Part shown: positions 19,344 through 30,118 of the stretch, one piece after another
Position numbering within the stretch: position 1 is the stretch's first letter
How the letters are laid out: every line of letters starts with the position of its first letter
From: Tritrichomonas foetus
Taxonomy: Eukaryota > Parabasalia > Tritrichomonadida > Tritrichomonadidae
Direction: 5' to 3'
Length of the DNA: 64,000 bases
NCBI GenBank assembly: GCA_001839685.1
Contig: MLAK01000659.1
Location: forward strand, 18,543-82,542
Translations under genes and position numbers: made by a program
Notes under the pieces: model-generated
Database searches by the model: none
Seen by the model: only the letters and a program-made list of their open reading frames with translations
Told to the model about the DNA's origin: nothing

Positions 19344-19571
19344 GAAGGGAATGATTTACATGAAGGGAATGATTTACATGAAGAGAATGATTTACATGAA
19401 GAGAACAATTTACATGAAGAGAATAATTTACATGAAGAGAATGATTTACATGAAGAGAATGATTTACATGAAGAGAATGATTTACATGAAGAAGATGATT
19501 AACATGAAGAAGATGATTAACATGAAGAGAATGATTAACATGAAGAAGATGATTAACATGAAGACAATGAT
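19344..19571 (+). repeat. 18-base minisatellite, about 12.5 units
   Basis: Unit GAAGAGAATGATTTACAT and close variants (GAAGGG.., GAAGAAGATGATTAACAT) repeat head to tail about 12.5 times. The array drifts from TTTACAT units on the left to TTAACAT units on the right, which suggests two rounds of expansion. Because 18 is a multiple of three, two frames stay open across most of the array, (MKRMIY)n and (HEENDL)n; no evidence that either is made. It fills most of the gap between the BORCS6-like gene and SF3B3 (19245-19709). Confidence 0.9.
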
Positions 19572-19709
19572 GATCAATTATACTCTTGTTTCATCATATG
19601 TTGAAAAGAGCGATCTTTTACACAAAAAGCATAAAAAATGAATGTTTGTTGGGATATTATTATATTTATTTATATACGATAAAAACAAAATTAATGAAAG
19701 TTCTGGAAT

Positions 19710-22700
19710 TTAATTCCATATCCAGAAATAGTCCAAGAACTTATAAATGTCTGATTCCAATCCTTCAACAGTATATTCATCTTTATTTTCCTTATTTTTA
19801 TTTTCTTTTCTAATTTCAGAGTTCACATGTTCCACAATTTCTTCCTTTTTCTTTTGTGGTAAAGACAGAAACATTTCAACAATATCCATATCACAACAAG
19901 GTGTTGCAGATGAGTAATTTTTAGATCTAAATGCAACTGTATCACATTTTGTTAATTGTAAGAGCATACTTGATATATCATGCTCAATCATAACCAAATA
20001 ATTCAATTTTAGGGACAGTAATCTTCGATTGATTTGGAAAAATGTCAACAAACAGCCAAGTGAACCTCCAATTGTTGAATACCAAGTAGATAATAATACT
20101 TTCTTTTCATTTGCAGCTGATCCTTCAGGTTCTGCACTACATACGCCAGTTATTACTTCACCGATATGAACATTAGACTTAACTAAAAATTTACATTTAC
20201 CATTAAATATTTTTGATTCCCCATTTCCATTTGTGCTGGAAAGTTTTACTTCGAAAATGAAGAAATTGCCTAATTTATCACCACCGCAAACTAATCCACG
20301 ATATTGTTGTTGAGAAACTTGAAGGAGACCTGGAACAATAGAAGTAACAGGTCTTAAAGCACCCTCCTCGATATAGCATTCAAGTTTAGGTGGACTTATT
20401 TGCCCATACCAGGATAGATGCAACATTTTAACTGATCGTTGTTCATCAACAACATAAATTTCTAGAGATTGATTTTCGAATCGCACAAGTGATAATGATT
20501 TAATATTAGTACCAATATTATTTGAACTCGTAAGAAGAGCTAATTTTCCCTTTTCGACTTTATAAACAAGAATTTTATCTTTGTAGCCAGTAACTACAAC
20601 AATTTGATCATTTGTTTTAGAAACCATAACTCTAAATACAGAAATAGCATTAACAGGATGATTTAACATGCATGCAATGATTGGTTCAAGGCGAATACTG
20701 TAATTTAATTCAAGCCCTTGAGAACTATTGGTCGAACGAGTCGGATTACTGATTATGCAAGAATAAATTCGGAGAATTGGAACTCGACTTTGAGCTTTAA
20801 GGTTGTATGTAACAAGTGCAACAACATGACCTAAGGCATATTTCGAATAATATTTTTGAGTAATAATTTCATCTTCAAATGAAAGTAAGATTTCATATTG
20901 CGAAGTATCAGTATTAAATAAACGAACATCTTTGTTTGTAAAAATAAACATAAATTTGGTAGGTACAGTAATTGGATGATTTTGATTTGAACTTTTCAAA
21001 ATATCAATCATATTTATTCCAATTATTTTTAGTCCAATATTATCTAGACTTGAATTCATTCCCACATTCATATTTCCATACATTCCATTTAAATTATTTA
21101 ATTTATTTCCCATTAGAGTTATGCTATTCATTCCGTTATTCATTTGATTACTCATTTGGTTGTTTAGTGAGTTCATGTGCTCCATATTTATTCGCTCGAG
21201 GGAATAGTCAGGATTGATTTTGGCGTAGTTGGCCATTTTATAGAACGATAATATATTTGCGCTAATAATAATGAAAACTGGAATTGTTCTTCCTTTGCAT
21301 TGAGCCCTGCTGCATAATGACATTAAACGTGGTGAATTTACATTAAAGGGATGTATCTTGAACATGTTTACATTTTGATAAGGTTCAAGAAGACAAAGTC
21401 GAGTAGATAAGCCAAAATAAAGTGGCTTCCGATTAGCTTGTAATTGATACAGTTTAATTTTGCATGGAAGTGTGCCTAATTGTAAACTTTGGTTAATTTT
21501 TATTTCTTTTGCTTCAAAATTTACGTCACCAATGATTAAAGCACCAGAAGCCAATCCAACTAGAATACCTAATGGCTTTGTATCTGTTTTGCGATAAAAT
21601 TCAATAGAAACAATTTCTTTAGGAAATGGTTCATCAATCAAATATACCCTTTCTGGTTCATCATTTGAAAGAAATAAGAATTTAAGAGCATATTTATCAT
21701 CAATTTTATGACCAATTACTAAATATTCAGACATTCCGGTATTTTCATTTGGCGGTGACAAAGCTGTGCATGTGATTTCTGATATAATTTCCTTCTTAAT
21801 ATCAAAAGTATAAGAATCAACCTTTATATTGTCTCTAGATTCTCGACATATAACTTCAAACGCATTTTGACTTGGCTTGTCAGAAAAAAATAAAAGCTGT
21901 CTATTATTTGATACAAAATATTTCACTGGATTTGTATGAGGTCTCGTGTCTTTCCCTGGAATAGTATTCATTCGATTGGGAGATATTTTAAAAAACTTTT
22001 CGTGTAAATGAGCTGTTGCAATTGTTTCTTCATCTTCACAAAATGGAAGTTCTGATGAAACAATGTCAAAGTGGCCTTTATTTTCTTTAACTTCAATTAA
22101 TTTGGAACAATTATGTTGGCGGAAAGAAAGAATTAATAGGAACTTCCCATCTATTTCAATTTCAAACATATTTGTTGGAATATCAAATAATTTTGTCGAT
22201 TCTAGTAATGTCATACTTTTTCCTTGTCGATAAATTAGTAAATTGGGACCAATATATGAAAAAATTTGAGGAGATTCCACTAAAACACTATCACGAGATG
22301 GATTAAAAATCATGAGATTTTGTAATCCAACTGTTGATTGAAGATCTCGTTCGACTAAATTATCTACGTTCAAAATTATATGATCATGGCATTTATTTAC
22401 AATTATGCAGTTATTTCCATCAAGACTGAAAATTCGTAAAGGTGTAAATTTATTATCATTTGGATAAATAATACTGAGGGATAAATCTGATTTCAATCTA
22501 AATACTTTTCCACTTTTTGTTAAAAGTAATGCATCTGAAGATGATAATGAACAATGATGAATAATAAATTCAAATGGATAAGGATTTGGGAAAGTTATTG
22601 GAGTATCCGCATTTAATGATTGGCATGTAATATCATGATTTGTACAGATAATAATTGAATCAAAGCCGAAAGGAAAAGAATAAAGAATTTTTCTATCTGT

Positions 22701-23306
22701 GTAAGTATAATCTTTTCGGCTTTCTAATGAAAATGGTTTGGTTTTATAAAAGGCAAGAGTTGGACCGGTTTCAATTCGAAAGAAGCAATGTTTATAGCAA
22801 GGGAAAGAATGAAGCACAGAATTACAAAATCGGGAATTAAATATAATTTCTGGCCCTTTTTTTGTATCCGAAATCGATACATCAAAAACGCAGAGTCCGC
22901 CGTGAAAACAAGAAATAATTAATTGGTCATCTTCATAATGCGCGAAATTGGGAGTAATGCAGTCTGGAGGGAATTCACCGCTTTGATACGCCACAAAAAG
23001 TGAATCGTCTGGCGAAAATTTGAAATGAATGAAATCTGATTCGCGAATGACAAAAAAAGTGTCGACGTCTTCGATTTTTGGACCGATACAAATATAGCAG
23101 GCTTTTGAAAAAAGACATTGCGGATTACCGGTCGGCACTAAAGATTCGGATTTCAATGAATTTCCTTCAAAATGAAAAATCTCAAACGAGGTGCCGAGAT
23201 TAAATAGGTAATGCGTTTCTTTTTGCGGGTAGAATCGGCCAGGCACCACATTTATGATATTGAGCGATCGAAAAAGAGTTTTGTGGAGAGCGATTGCCTG
23301 GATCAT
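19710..23306 (-). CDS. SF3B3: Splicing factor SF3b subunit 3 (SF3b130/Rse1)
   Basis: A 1,198-residue protein with the three-propeller architecture of the SF3B3/DDB1/CPSF160 family. Clear SF3B3-like segments: VCGGDKLGNFFIFEV (SF3B3 VAGADKFGN), VHIGEVITGV (YHVGETVLSL), STIGGSLGCLLTF (TLSGGIGILVPF), and AFRSKNYSSATPCCDMDIVE followed by MFLSLPQKKKEEI, matching SFRSYYFPVKNVIDGDLCEQF. The start is set at ATG 23306 (MIQAIALHKTLF), which aligns with the human start; the open frame runs upstream to 23396 and beyond but has no ATG. TCACTTTTT lies some 40 bases before this ATG. SF3b130 is a scaffold of the U2 snRNP that recognises the branch site. DDB1 or CPSF160 are the alternatives, less good at the C-terminus. 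A Met/Asn-rich insert lies near residue 740. Confidence 0.68.
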   Translation of the reverse strand: MIQAIALHKTLFRSLNIINVVPGRFYPQKETHYLFNLGTSFEIFHFEGNSLKSESLVPTGNPQCLFSKACYICIGPKIEDVDTFFVIRESDFIHFKFSPDDSLFVAYQSGEFPPDCITPNFAHYEDDQLIISCFHGGLCVFDVSISDTKKGPEIIFNSRFCNSVLHSFPCYKHCFFRIETGPTLAFYKTKPFSLESRKDYTYTDRKILYSFPFGFDSIIICTNHDITCQSLNADTPITFPNPYPFEFIIHHCSLSSSDALLLTKSGKVFRLKSDLSLSIIYPNDNKFTPLRIFSLDGNNCIIVNKCHDHIILNVDNLVERDLQSTVGLQNLMIFNPSRDSVLVESPQIFSYIGPNLLIYRQGKSMTLLESTKLFDIPTNMFEIEIDGKFLLILSFRQHNCSKLIEVKENKGHFDIVSSELPFCEDEETIATAHLHEKFFKISPNRMNTIPGKDTRPHTNPVKYFVSNNRQLLFFSDKPSQNAFEVICRESRDNIKVDSYTFDIKKEIISEITCTALSPPNENTGMSEYLVIGHKIDDKYALKFLFLSNDEPERVYLIDEPFPKEIVSIEFYRKTDTKPLGILVGLASGALIIGDVNFEAKEIKINQSLQLGTLPCKIKLYQLQANRKPLYFGLSTRLCLLEPYQNVNMFKIHPFNVNSPRLMSLCSRAQCKGRTIPVFIIISANILSFYKMANYAKINPDYSLERINMEHMNSLNNQMSNQMNNGMNSITLMGNKLNNLNGMYGNMNVGMNSSLDNIGLKIIGINMIDILKSSNQNHPITVPTKFMFIFTNKDVRLFNTDTSQYEILLSFEDEIITQKYYSKYALGHVVALVTYNLKAQSRVPILRIYSCIISNPTRSTNSSQGLELNYSIRLEPIIACMLNHPVNAISVFRVMVSKTNDQIVVVTGYKDKILVYKVEKGKLALLTSSNNIGTNIKSLSLVRFENQSLEIYVVDEQRSVKMLHLSWYGQISPPKLECYIEEGALRPVTSIVPGLLQVSQQQYRGLVCGGDKLGNFFIFEVKLSSTNGNGESKIFNGKCKFLVKSNVHIGEVITGVCSAEPEGSAANEKKVLLSTWYSTIGGSLGCLLTFFQINRRLLSLKLNYLVMIEHDISSMLLQLTKCDTVAFRSKNYSSATPCCDMDIVEMFLSLPQKKKEEIVEHVNSEIRKENKNKENKDEYTVEGLESDIYKFLDYFWIWN

Positions 23307-23770
23307 TTCTCTTGCCTTTGATCGTTTTTCGCACAAAAAGTGAGCTAAATTTTCATGAAATGATTTTCCATCCACATTAGCGAGAGGTTGGATCAAAATA
23401 GAAATAGCATAAATAAAAGGTGATTATAAACCAAAAATGGTCAAAAGCAAGAAAAATATTGAAATTATAAAAATTTGGAAATTATCAAATGATTGAATAA
23501 TTGAATTAAAAAAGAAAAAAGCGAAGAAACTTATTCTAAAATCAATTATAACACATCAACTACATTTTTGAAGCCATTTTTTAAAAAAGAAAAAAAATCA
23601 ATAAAATGAATAATTTGACATTGACTTTAAAATCATTTAATATTAAAGTTATCAATATGCAACAATATTTGTACGTTATTGGATTCAATTAAATTCATAC
23701 AAATTAAATAAAACAAAAGAAATTCTTTTCTTTCCACATTTTTTTGTCAAAACAAAGAAAAATGAATTTC
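23307..23770. other. Intergenic region, no gene seen
   Basis: AT-rich spacer between SF3B3 and the small gene downstream. The first 90 bases are an in-frame but ATG-less extension of SF3B3 and are treated as its leader/promoter. TCACCTTTT near 23420 (minus strand) is a second possible initiator. The rest holds only A/T-rich runs. Confidence 0.5.
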
Positions 23771-24229
23771 TTAATCCGCATATCGGCGATTTTGAACATG
23801 ACTATTCAGGTATTTATTCATATTTTCAGAACGAGAAAGAAGCCGGGGTTTGTTTGGTTGATTTTTATCTTTTCTTGCTCCGAATTTTGAATAGAAATTT
23901 GTATGTGAATTCATATTTGAATTGTTTTGGCTGCTTCTATTAAATTCCCTTCTGCTATCAAACGTTTCTTGGAAAATTGTTGAATTCGAATATTCATTTT
24001 CGACTGGTGGCGGTTTTTTGTTTTTTTCCATTCCTTTTTTAAACTTTATATATTCGAAATTAACTTCTTGCGCTAAACAATTCGCTCGGTCGTGATTAAT
24101 TCTTTTCTTTAACACGGAATTTTCGAAAAGTGCTTCGATACAATAAATATTGATTGAGGCTTGCTGGATGGCAATGGTTTGTCCTTCTTTATACATTTTT
24201 TCTGTTTCAATTTCGGTGATATCGATCAT
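23771..24229 (-). CDS. Small hypothetical protein, Asn/Arg-rich tail
   Basis: A 152-residue frame with an ATG at 24229. The first 70 residues are helical and mixed (MIDITEIETEKMYKEGQTIA; LFENSVLKKRINHDRANCLA). The second half is polar and disordered, rich in Asn, Ser and Arg (RSSQNNSNMNSHTNFYSKFG; PRLLSRSENMNKYLNSHV). TCACAATC lies just upstream as a weak initiator. No family is recognised. Codon use and length look like a real gene, since a frame of this length with a mixed N-terminus is unusual for this AT-rich background. Confidence 0.55.
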   Translation of the reverse strand: MIDITEIETEKMYKEGQTIAIQQASINIYCIEALFENSVLKKRINHDRANCLAQEVNFEYIKFKKGMEKNKKPPPVENEYSNSTIFQETFDSRREFNRSSQNNSNMNSHTNFYSKFGARKDKNQPNKPRLLSRSENMNKYLNSHVQNRRYAD

Positions 24230-24910
24230 GAAGAAGGATTGTGATATGTACGTTTAAAAAAAATACACGACTGTTACAGTGAATTTTATGATAGATTTTC
24301 TGTGTTTAAATGGTCATTATATCAGAATTTCCCATTTTCAGGGAATTTTGATCGGATTCATTCATATTATGATATGAGATAAAATCACACATATAATTAG
24401 TTTTTTAAAAAACTAATAGAATTAAAAGGAATATGGTCTGGTAAAGAAAACAATATATCTACATTACATAATCTATATTATTTAATAATAAAGATATTAT
24501 TAGATGATTACACTTTAAAAATGAATTTCATGAAAATTGGATAATAATGACAAATCTCGAATTGTTGAAAGGAGTTTATATAGAGATTTTATTTATCATT
24601 TTCAGTGCATTTCGATCAAATTTATTGATTTTATATTACGAAAAATCATGGATAAGAGAAGACAAGTCATTCATTTTGCTGAGCATCAATTTATTTCGTG
24701 TTTCTTCTGGAGTTTTAGGAAGATTCTTGTAGAATTCTCTTATTATTGATGTATGTTTTAGGTGTAATGAAGCATAATAAATTTGAAAGAATGAAAACGT
24801 TCACAAATATTTGCGTGCAGTAAATGTTCTATTTGGTTGTAAAAACCCTTGCTTTTTATTAGGTGAATAATTTCTAAAATGAAGATAAATCACCTTTTTC
24901 ATTTCTACCT
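24230..24910. other. Intergenic region, no gene seen
   Basis: 680 bases of AT-rich DNA between the small unknown gene and the decayed gene at 24911. Short frames near 24540-24750 start with TTG or overlap each other and have no protein-like features. Confidence 0.5.
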
Positions 24911-26394
24911 TTATTTCGTTAATTGTCTAAATATTTTTAAAAATTCTCTTTCTTCAAAGTTATGTTTCGGTGAAACAGTCATTTGTATAATATAGAGATA
25001 TTTATCATGATTATCATATAATAATGCATCATATAATGGTTGAGATGGATTAGGTGGCTTAAATACATAATTGGTATATAATTCTGTGGTTTGCAATTGT
25101 GTCACAAAATGTTCAAAGTCATATTCAGGTTTGTTTATTAATTTGATATGTGAACAAAAGTTGATGTATAAATAACCTTTTTTGGAATATTCAAATGAAC
25201 GTGTTGTTCTTGAATTGGTAACATTATAATATGTGAAAACACATGGTTTTTGCAATTCTAAATGGCCATAGGATTCAAATAATTTGCCTTGAATTGTTGG
25301 ATCATTAACATTCAAAAGGCTTTTCAAAAGTACAAGAATTGGCTGAAGCTCGATTATTTTATTTTCCTTTTTCAATGAAAGTACAATATCACTTGCAATT
25401 TCTGAAGTAAATTGAACTAATTATTTAATTCGTATAGGATGAATACGAGTAAAGTCTTTTAGACAAAGGATAAAAGAAAATCTCCGATTATTGAAAGATT
25501 TGGTTGTAGTATTAAGGAATTCTGAAGATAGTTGCCTTTGTATCATCCAAAATAAATGGTCATCAAGTGACACGTAGTTAGAAGAATTAGCTATTTCTAA
25601 AGCATCTCGAATATTCAAGTTTATATATCGAATTATAGTTGAAGCTCTTTCCACTGTCCACCTTTTGTTTTCTCCTTCATCTAATAAAATGGTGTTCATG
25701 AACTCATTAATGTTGCATAGTAGTGCAACATGAATTATGTAAAATTTATTACTCATTCTATGATTGCTATATGAAGTGCAAAAAAGGGATTTTGTATCGA
25801 AATTGGACTCACTATGAAAATTGTTATTTCCATCTAATATTAGAAATATGCAATATTGATGTTGGTTATCTAGTTTATGAATATATGTCTTAAAGTAATT
25901 CGACTTCTTCACAATTTCGACTTTGAAATCTGGAAAATGATATGTTACTGACTTAGTAATTAATATGGAACAGTCATCTTTAATAAGATACAATTTACTT
26001 GACCTTGTAGTAGTACATTCATCTGAATCTGAAACGGCTGTAGAATAGCTAATTAAAATGCAGACATCAAGATTTAATATGACTCATCTGAGAATGGATG
26101 TGATCCTCCTTTTAAAAAATTCAAAAACTTTTGATTGATCTTATCAAAAGAAAAACCATTGGTTGAATTAGTATTGAGATTGTTCAAAAGATTTGTGTAT
26201 TCATTTTTCATAAAATTAATATATTGTGCTCCAAAATTCTCAAGAAAGTTGTTTCAACTAAATTGATTTTTTTGAACAAGTGAATTTCTAAATAATGGCT
26301 TGTTTTCACTTCGATCACTTCTTTTAGCTGGATCAATGCTTTCATTTATCAGATCATTGACTTTTTCTTAAATTTTGCTTTTTCTTGGCGGCAT
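24911..26394 (-). pseudogene. Decayed repeat-family gene with nuclease-like (CRN/RHS-type) C-terminus
   Basis: Reading the minus strand, an ATG at 26394 starts MPPRKSKI and stops at once. A neighbouring frame then gives NDLINESIDPAKRSDRSENK, and another LENFGAQYINFMKNEYTNLL with FLKGGSHPFSDESY. The long frame 25993-24911 is interrupted by a single in-frame TAA at 25421-25423, after which the same frame goes on (QFTSEIASDIVLSLKKENK). The end, YVFKPPNPSQPLYDALLYD then YLYIIQMTVSPKHN, follows the pattern P-x-S...xxDAL...Q-x-T-V-S-x-x-H seen at the end of CRN/RHS-type proteins with a restriction-endonuclease-like fold. At least three frame breaks plus one stop make it a dead copy. The family call is tentative. 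Confidence 0.6.
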
Positions 26395-26641
26395 TGAATT
26401 GAATTACTTGATGTGTATTATATGATAAAATATGGTTATTTTTAATTTTAATATTACTATATATTTATTTCTCAGAGGAATATTTATCAAATTAAAAGTG
26501 ACATTTTCAAAAGTTTCACCAAAAATTTGAATCGCATTTTCTCCGTTAATAGTTAACATTTATTTGGTTAACTATATGTAAGAATTTTCGCGGGCAAATC
26601 TTATCAAAATATTATAAAAATAAAATCTTTTTCTTATCAAT

Positions 26642-26648
26642 TCATTTC
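26642..26648 (+). promoter_or_regulatory. Initiator-like motif TCATTTC
   Basis: TCATTTC ends 11 bases before the ATG of the tubulin-ligase-like gene and matches the trichomonad initiator; a short leader of about 16 bases would result. Confidence 0.5.
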
Positions 26649-26659
26649 AATTCAAAATA

Positions 26660-28015
26660 ATGATGCTTCCACCCAAAACCAAAATCGACATCCAACACGT
26701 TCATTACACCGTCACAAAACAAGCGCTCGAAGAACTCGATTTAACACAAACGAAAAACGATAAATCCGCAGATATAATTTGGTGGGATGGATTCATCCAG
26801 AAAGATCAATTTTTAAAGGTCCTCCCACATCAGCGCATAAACAAATTCCCAAGCATGGATGTACTTTGTTATAAAAGTTCGACTTTCAGATTTTTCAACA
26901 ATATGAGAACCCTTTATCCAAAAGTTTATTCTTTCTATCCCTTGACATTCATACTTCCGGCGCAGTTTCAAGACTTCCAAAAGGAGTATCTACGGCACGC
27001 AACAAAGTCAAATAATCCAATCACATGGATATTCAAGCCAAGGGCAGGATGCTCAGGTAATGGAATTCGGCTAGTCCAGAACTCTTTCGATGTTGCAGAC
27101 TCTTCATACGCAGGCGTCATTCAGAGGTACGTTTCGCCTTATTTAATCGATGGATACAAGTTCGATTTCCGCTTGTACATCTTTGTCCCGACGATAAGCC
27201 CATTCACTGTTTATATCTACAGAGAAGGGCTTGCTAGATTCTGCACAAATAAATACGAGCCACCATCCCAAGAGAACTTAGGAGATATGTTTTGTCACTT
27301 ATCGAACACATCAATAAATGTGAAGAATAAAAATTCTCGAAATAGTATCATTCAATTTGCATCACGGATTCTGACAAGAATTAGGAAAATGGATCCAAGA
27401 GGAAGAACATTATGGGCTAAAATTAAATATGTTGTGATGCTTTCAATGGTTGCTCAATATGCACAAATTATTGAACGAATAAAAATGCAAGAAAACGAAT
27501 GTAAGCAACATCAAATCAATAAACAACCAAACGAAGAAAATAATGAAAATAAATATATAAATAATAATAATGAAATTAATGGAAAAGAACCTTTGCCTTT
27601 TGAACAAAGATTTTTCCATATTCTTGGAATTGATATTATGGTAAATGAAGATTGTGAACCAGTTGTTTTAGAATTAAATGATCGTCCTTCAATGATGGTA
27701 ACTTTTGGTATGGAGCAAAAATTGAAAACAGAGCTTAATCTTGAGGCGATGAGGATGGTGAGTCTTGATGGAAAACCACCTGGCCCAGATGTACCAACTG
27801 GAAAGTGGGAGAAAATTATGCCTGTTGATGAATCAACTCAACTTGGAATAGGACTTAAAAGAATAATGGATAGATCACTTCAAACAATTAAAAATGAAAG
27901 TGTTACTCATACAGTTTTACCAAAAGAGTCGTTGATAAAGAAAAGTGTTCCAACATCAAGTAGGATTTCGCCTCAACCTTCTGAAAAATCCACTTTGCCT
28001 TCTTTATACAAATAG
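26660..28015 (+). CDS. Tubulin tyrosine ligase-like (TTLL) enzyme
   Basis: A 451-residue ATP-grasp enzyme of the TTLL family, which adds glutamate, glycine or tyrosine to tubulin tails. Landmarks in order: NKFPSMDVLCYKS near 55, WIFKPRAGCSGNGIRLV near 125 (ATP-binding KP..GxGI), YVSPYLIDGYKFDFRLYIFV near 165, CTNKYEPPSQEN near 200, and FHILGIDIMVNEDCEPVVLE then LNDRPSMM near 320-345 (metal-binding E-x-N). A polar Asn-rich insert at about 280-310 interrupts the catalytic domain, as in several protist TTLLs. The last 70 residues are a Ser/Pro-rich tail. Length is normal for a single-domain TTLL. Glutamylase is more likely than tyrosine ligase but cannot be settled by eye. Two consecutive ATGs open the frame; 26660 is taken. 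Confidence 0.92.
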   Translation: MMLPPKTKIDIQHVHYTVTKQALEELDLTQTKNDKSADIIWWDGFIQKDQFLKVLPHQRINKFPSMDVLCYKSSTFRFFNNMRTLYPKVYSFYPLTFILPAQFQDFQKEYLRHATKSNNPITWIFKPRAGCSGNGIRLVQNSFDVADSSYAGVIQRYVSPYLIDGYKFDFRLYIFVPTISPFTVYIYREGLARFCTNKYEPPSQENLGDMFCHLSNTSINVKNKNSRNSIIQFASRILTRIRKMDPRGRTLWAKIKYVVMLSMVAQYAQIIERIKMQENECKQHQINKQPNEENNENKYINNNNEINGKEPLPFEQRFFHILGIDIMVNEDCEPVVLELNDRPSMMVTFGMEQKLKTELNLEAMRMVSLDGKPPGPDVPTGKWEKIMPVDESTQLGIGLKRIMDRSLQTIKNESVTHTVLPKESLIKKSVPTSSRISPQPSEKSTLPSLYK

Positions 28016-28295
28016 ATGCCTTTGTATGATCGATTATTATAATCTGTAATATACTAAATAATTTATGATTCGCGGAATTCGCTCTTTTATTATCGAAATT
28101 AAACTTAGAATATGAATAGAAGAAATGATTATTAACTAATTCGACACAATTGATCAATTAGATCTCAAAGAGAATAAATTATTCACAATAAAAAAAGCTA
28201 AAAATATCATAAATTTCCAAGAATGCTAGAAATAAAATGACCCTGGGTTTATTATAATTTTAGTAATAATTATCAGAATAAAATAAAGAATAAAA

Positions 28296-30086
28296 TTATT
28301 TTGATTTCTCTGCAATAACAGGACAAATAGATTTGATTAATTTTTGCCCGTTGGTTACATTTGTTGTTCCAACATGGAATTCATATTTATCTCTAAAAAG
28401 TACTTTAGACATTTCATTAAACAAACAAATTTCTGTCGGAGTTACTCCACCAATTACAAACACTAAAACTTTTCTCGGTTTGTTGATTTTATCTTCAGCT
28501 TGTTCAGGATTTCCAACAACTTTATAAGGAATTCCTAATTTATTCATTAGCTTTGTTGTTTGTGAGCCTTGTACCCATTTTCCTCTTAACGCATGTTGAA
28601 CCAATCTGTGAATGATTGGCACGTATCCATCATATCCATTTTGAATATCTTGATTTTGTTTATCATCATCATTGTCATTGCTTTCATGAGCCACCAGTAC
28701 ATTTAAAGCGGAATTGATATCTTTTATTGTTACTTTTGACTTAAATGAAATGTTAGAAAACATTCCAGTCTCACAAGTAAGTAAACCAGCTTTTTCAAGA
28801 GAAATTAAATCTTGTGTAGCGCTGAATCCGCATTGATTAATTATTTTTTGTTGGACTTCTTCAACAACTTTTGGTGGAATATTTGAAGAACCAGCAATTG
28901 ATGCGAAGCAGAGTAATCTTAAAGCTTCAATTAATCTACCACCATTTAAAATTTGAGAAATTATTCCAAATTCTGGTGGATTCTGAATCAAAATTCCGTA
29001 CTCATAATTATAGACATCAGTCATGAAATGCCTTTCAGCCAAAATTTTGGTTACCATTCTCTCATGGAAGAGTGCAAACGGCTGTTCTTCAGTTAGTTGT
29101 TGTGCACGTTTAGCGATTGATCCCCAAGCAACTGTTCCTACTTTTTCTTTAAGATCGACTTTGATTTTTTCAATTGTTGCGCGATGTTTTTTGAAATGGT
29201 CAAAAGTGTCAGAAAGGGTAGCACCTCTTAGTTCTTTATAGTTAACATCCGTCAAATCGGACAGCAAAATCTCTTTTTTATCAGGATGGTCCATAATTTC
29301 AACATCATCTGGAATTCTCATAAATCCATAATCAATTTCATATTTGTCATCGAGGAGGCCGCCATAGTAAAATTGAGAAGCAAGTGGTGTAACAAGATCC
29401 ACGGTTCGATCTATTATGAAAAAGTCGTCAAAAGTCGGTTCTCGAAATTGAGAATATCCGCATTGGTTTTTCATCTGCTCGAGAAGCGTATATACCCTGT
29501 TTGATAGATTTCCGGCAACAAATGACCTTTCTACGCCGCCTGTAAAGAGCTGGAGCTTCAGCAGAGATCTGGCAATCGTATATACGTCGTTAATGTCGTC
29601 GTCGATAAAACATCTGGCAAAACAGTGAGGCGAGGGAACGAGAAACATTTTTTCTTCGAGCGGAATGATTTCGAGTGGACATTCGAGAAGATGTAAATCC
29701 AAACCAGATTGGTCGACGATCTGCTGGCAAATTGTAGTTATTCTCGGTATTAAAATTAAATATTTGTTTGTGCATTTGGGAATATGCTTGAGTGCTTCAC
29801 ACGCGTTTTGAACTTCTTTGACATCATCTAAACAAAATGCGCAGAAGCTACCGACAAACGTCTCGCTGGTTTCATTAGCGAGGTCTTCGAGGTAAAACGA
29901 GGAAGGAAAATACTTTGAAAGATCGACTGCAAGAGTTTCTGGAATGGCCCGACGAATAAATGAGTAATTTTTCTTGGAATAAGAAATAATTCGTGGTTCT
30001 GGAATCGTGTTAATCATTTTTCGCATTTCATCTCCGGCGATTGTTTGGAAAATGGTATACTGTGTTTCAACGATTTCAGCTGTCAT
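28296..30086 (-). CDS. VPS33: Vps33-type Sec1/Munc18 protein (HOPS/CORVET)
   Basis: A 596-residue SM-family protein. The best landmark is FFIIDRTVDLVTPLASQFYY near 225, matching the Vps33 sequence IDRxVDLxTPLxTQLTYEG. LIPRITTICQQIVDQSG near 120 and LVFVIGGVTPTEICLF near 545 match the conserved end (FVVGGITYAEIAAL). SM proteins clasp SNARE bundles; Vps33 does so inside the HOPS and CORVET tethers for fusion at late endosomes or lysosomes. The frame could be read from a GTG at 30101, but ATG 30086 (MTAEIVETQYTIF) is the true start: a TCACCTTC initiator lies 25 bases upstream of it. Length is normal for the family. Confidence 0.85.
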   Translation of the reverse strand: MTAEIVETQYTIFQTIAGDEMRKMINTIPEPRIISYSKKNYSFIRRAIPETLAVDLSKYFPSSFYLEDLANETSETFVGSFCAFCLDDVKEVQNACEALKHIPKCTNKYLILIPRITTICQQIVDQSGLDLHLLECPLEIIPLEEKMFLVPSPHCFARCFIDDDINDVYTIARSLLKLQLFTGGVERSFVAGNLSNRVYTLLEQMKNQCGYSQFREPTFDDFFIIDRTVDLVTPLASQFYYGGLLDDKYEIDYGFMRIPDDVEIMDHPDKKEILLSDLTDVNYKELRGATLSDTFDHFKKHRATIEKIKVDLKEKVGTVAWGSIAKRAQQLTEEQPFALFHERMVTKILAERHFMTDVYNYEYGILIQNPPEFGIISQILNGGRLIEALRLLCFASIAGSSNIPPKVVEEVQQKIINQCGFSATQDLISLEKAGLLTCETGMFSNISFKSKVTIKDINSALNVLVAHESNDNDDDKQNQDIQNGYDGYVPIIHRLVQHALRGKWVQGSQTTKLMNKLGIPYKVVGNPEQAEDKINKPRKVLVFVIGGVTPTEICLFNEMSKVLFRDKYEFHVGTTNVTNGQKLIKSICPVIAEKSK

Positions 30087-30110
30087 TTTTGATGATTCCA
30101 CTTTTGCGAT

Positions 30111-30118
30111 GAAGGTGA
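30111..30118 (-). promoter_or_regulatory. Initiator-like motif TCACCTTC
   Basis: On the minus strand TCACCTTCATC lies about 25-32 bases before ATG 30086. It favours that ATG over the upstream GTG as the Vps33 start. Confidence 0.5.

Noticed and set aside
19336..19641. 101-codon frame (MKRMIY repeats) as a gene
   Set aside because: It is a minisatellite read in one of two open frames; no other support.
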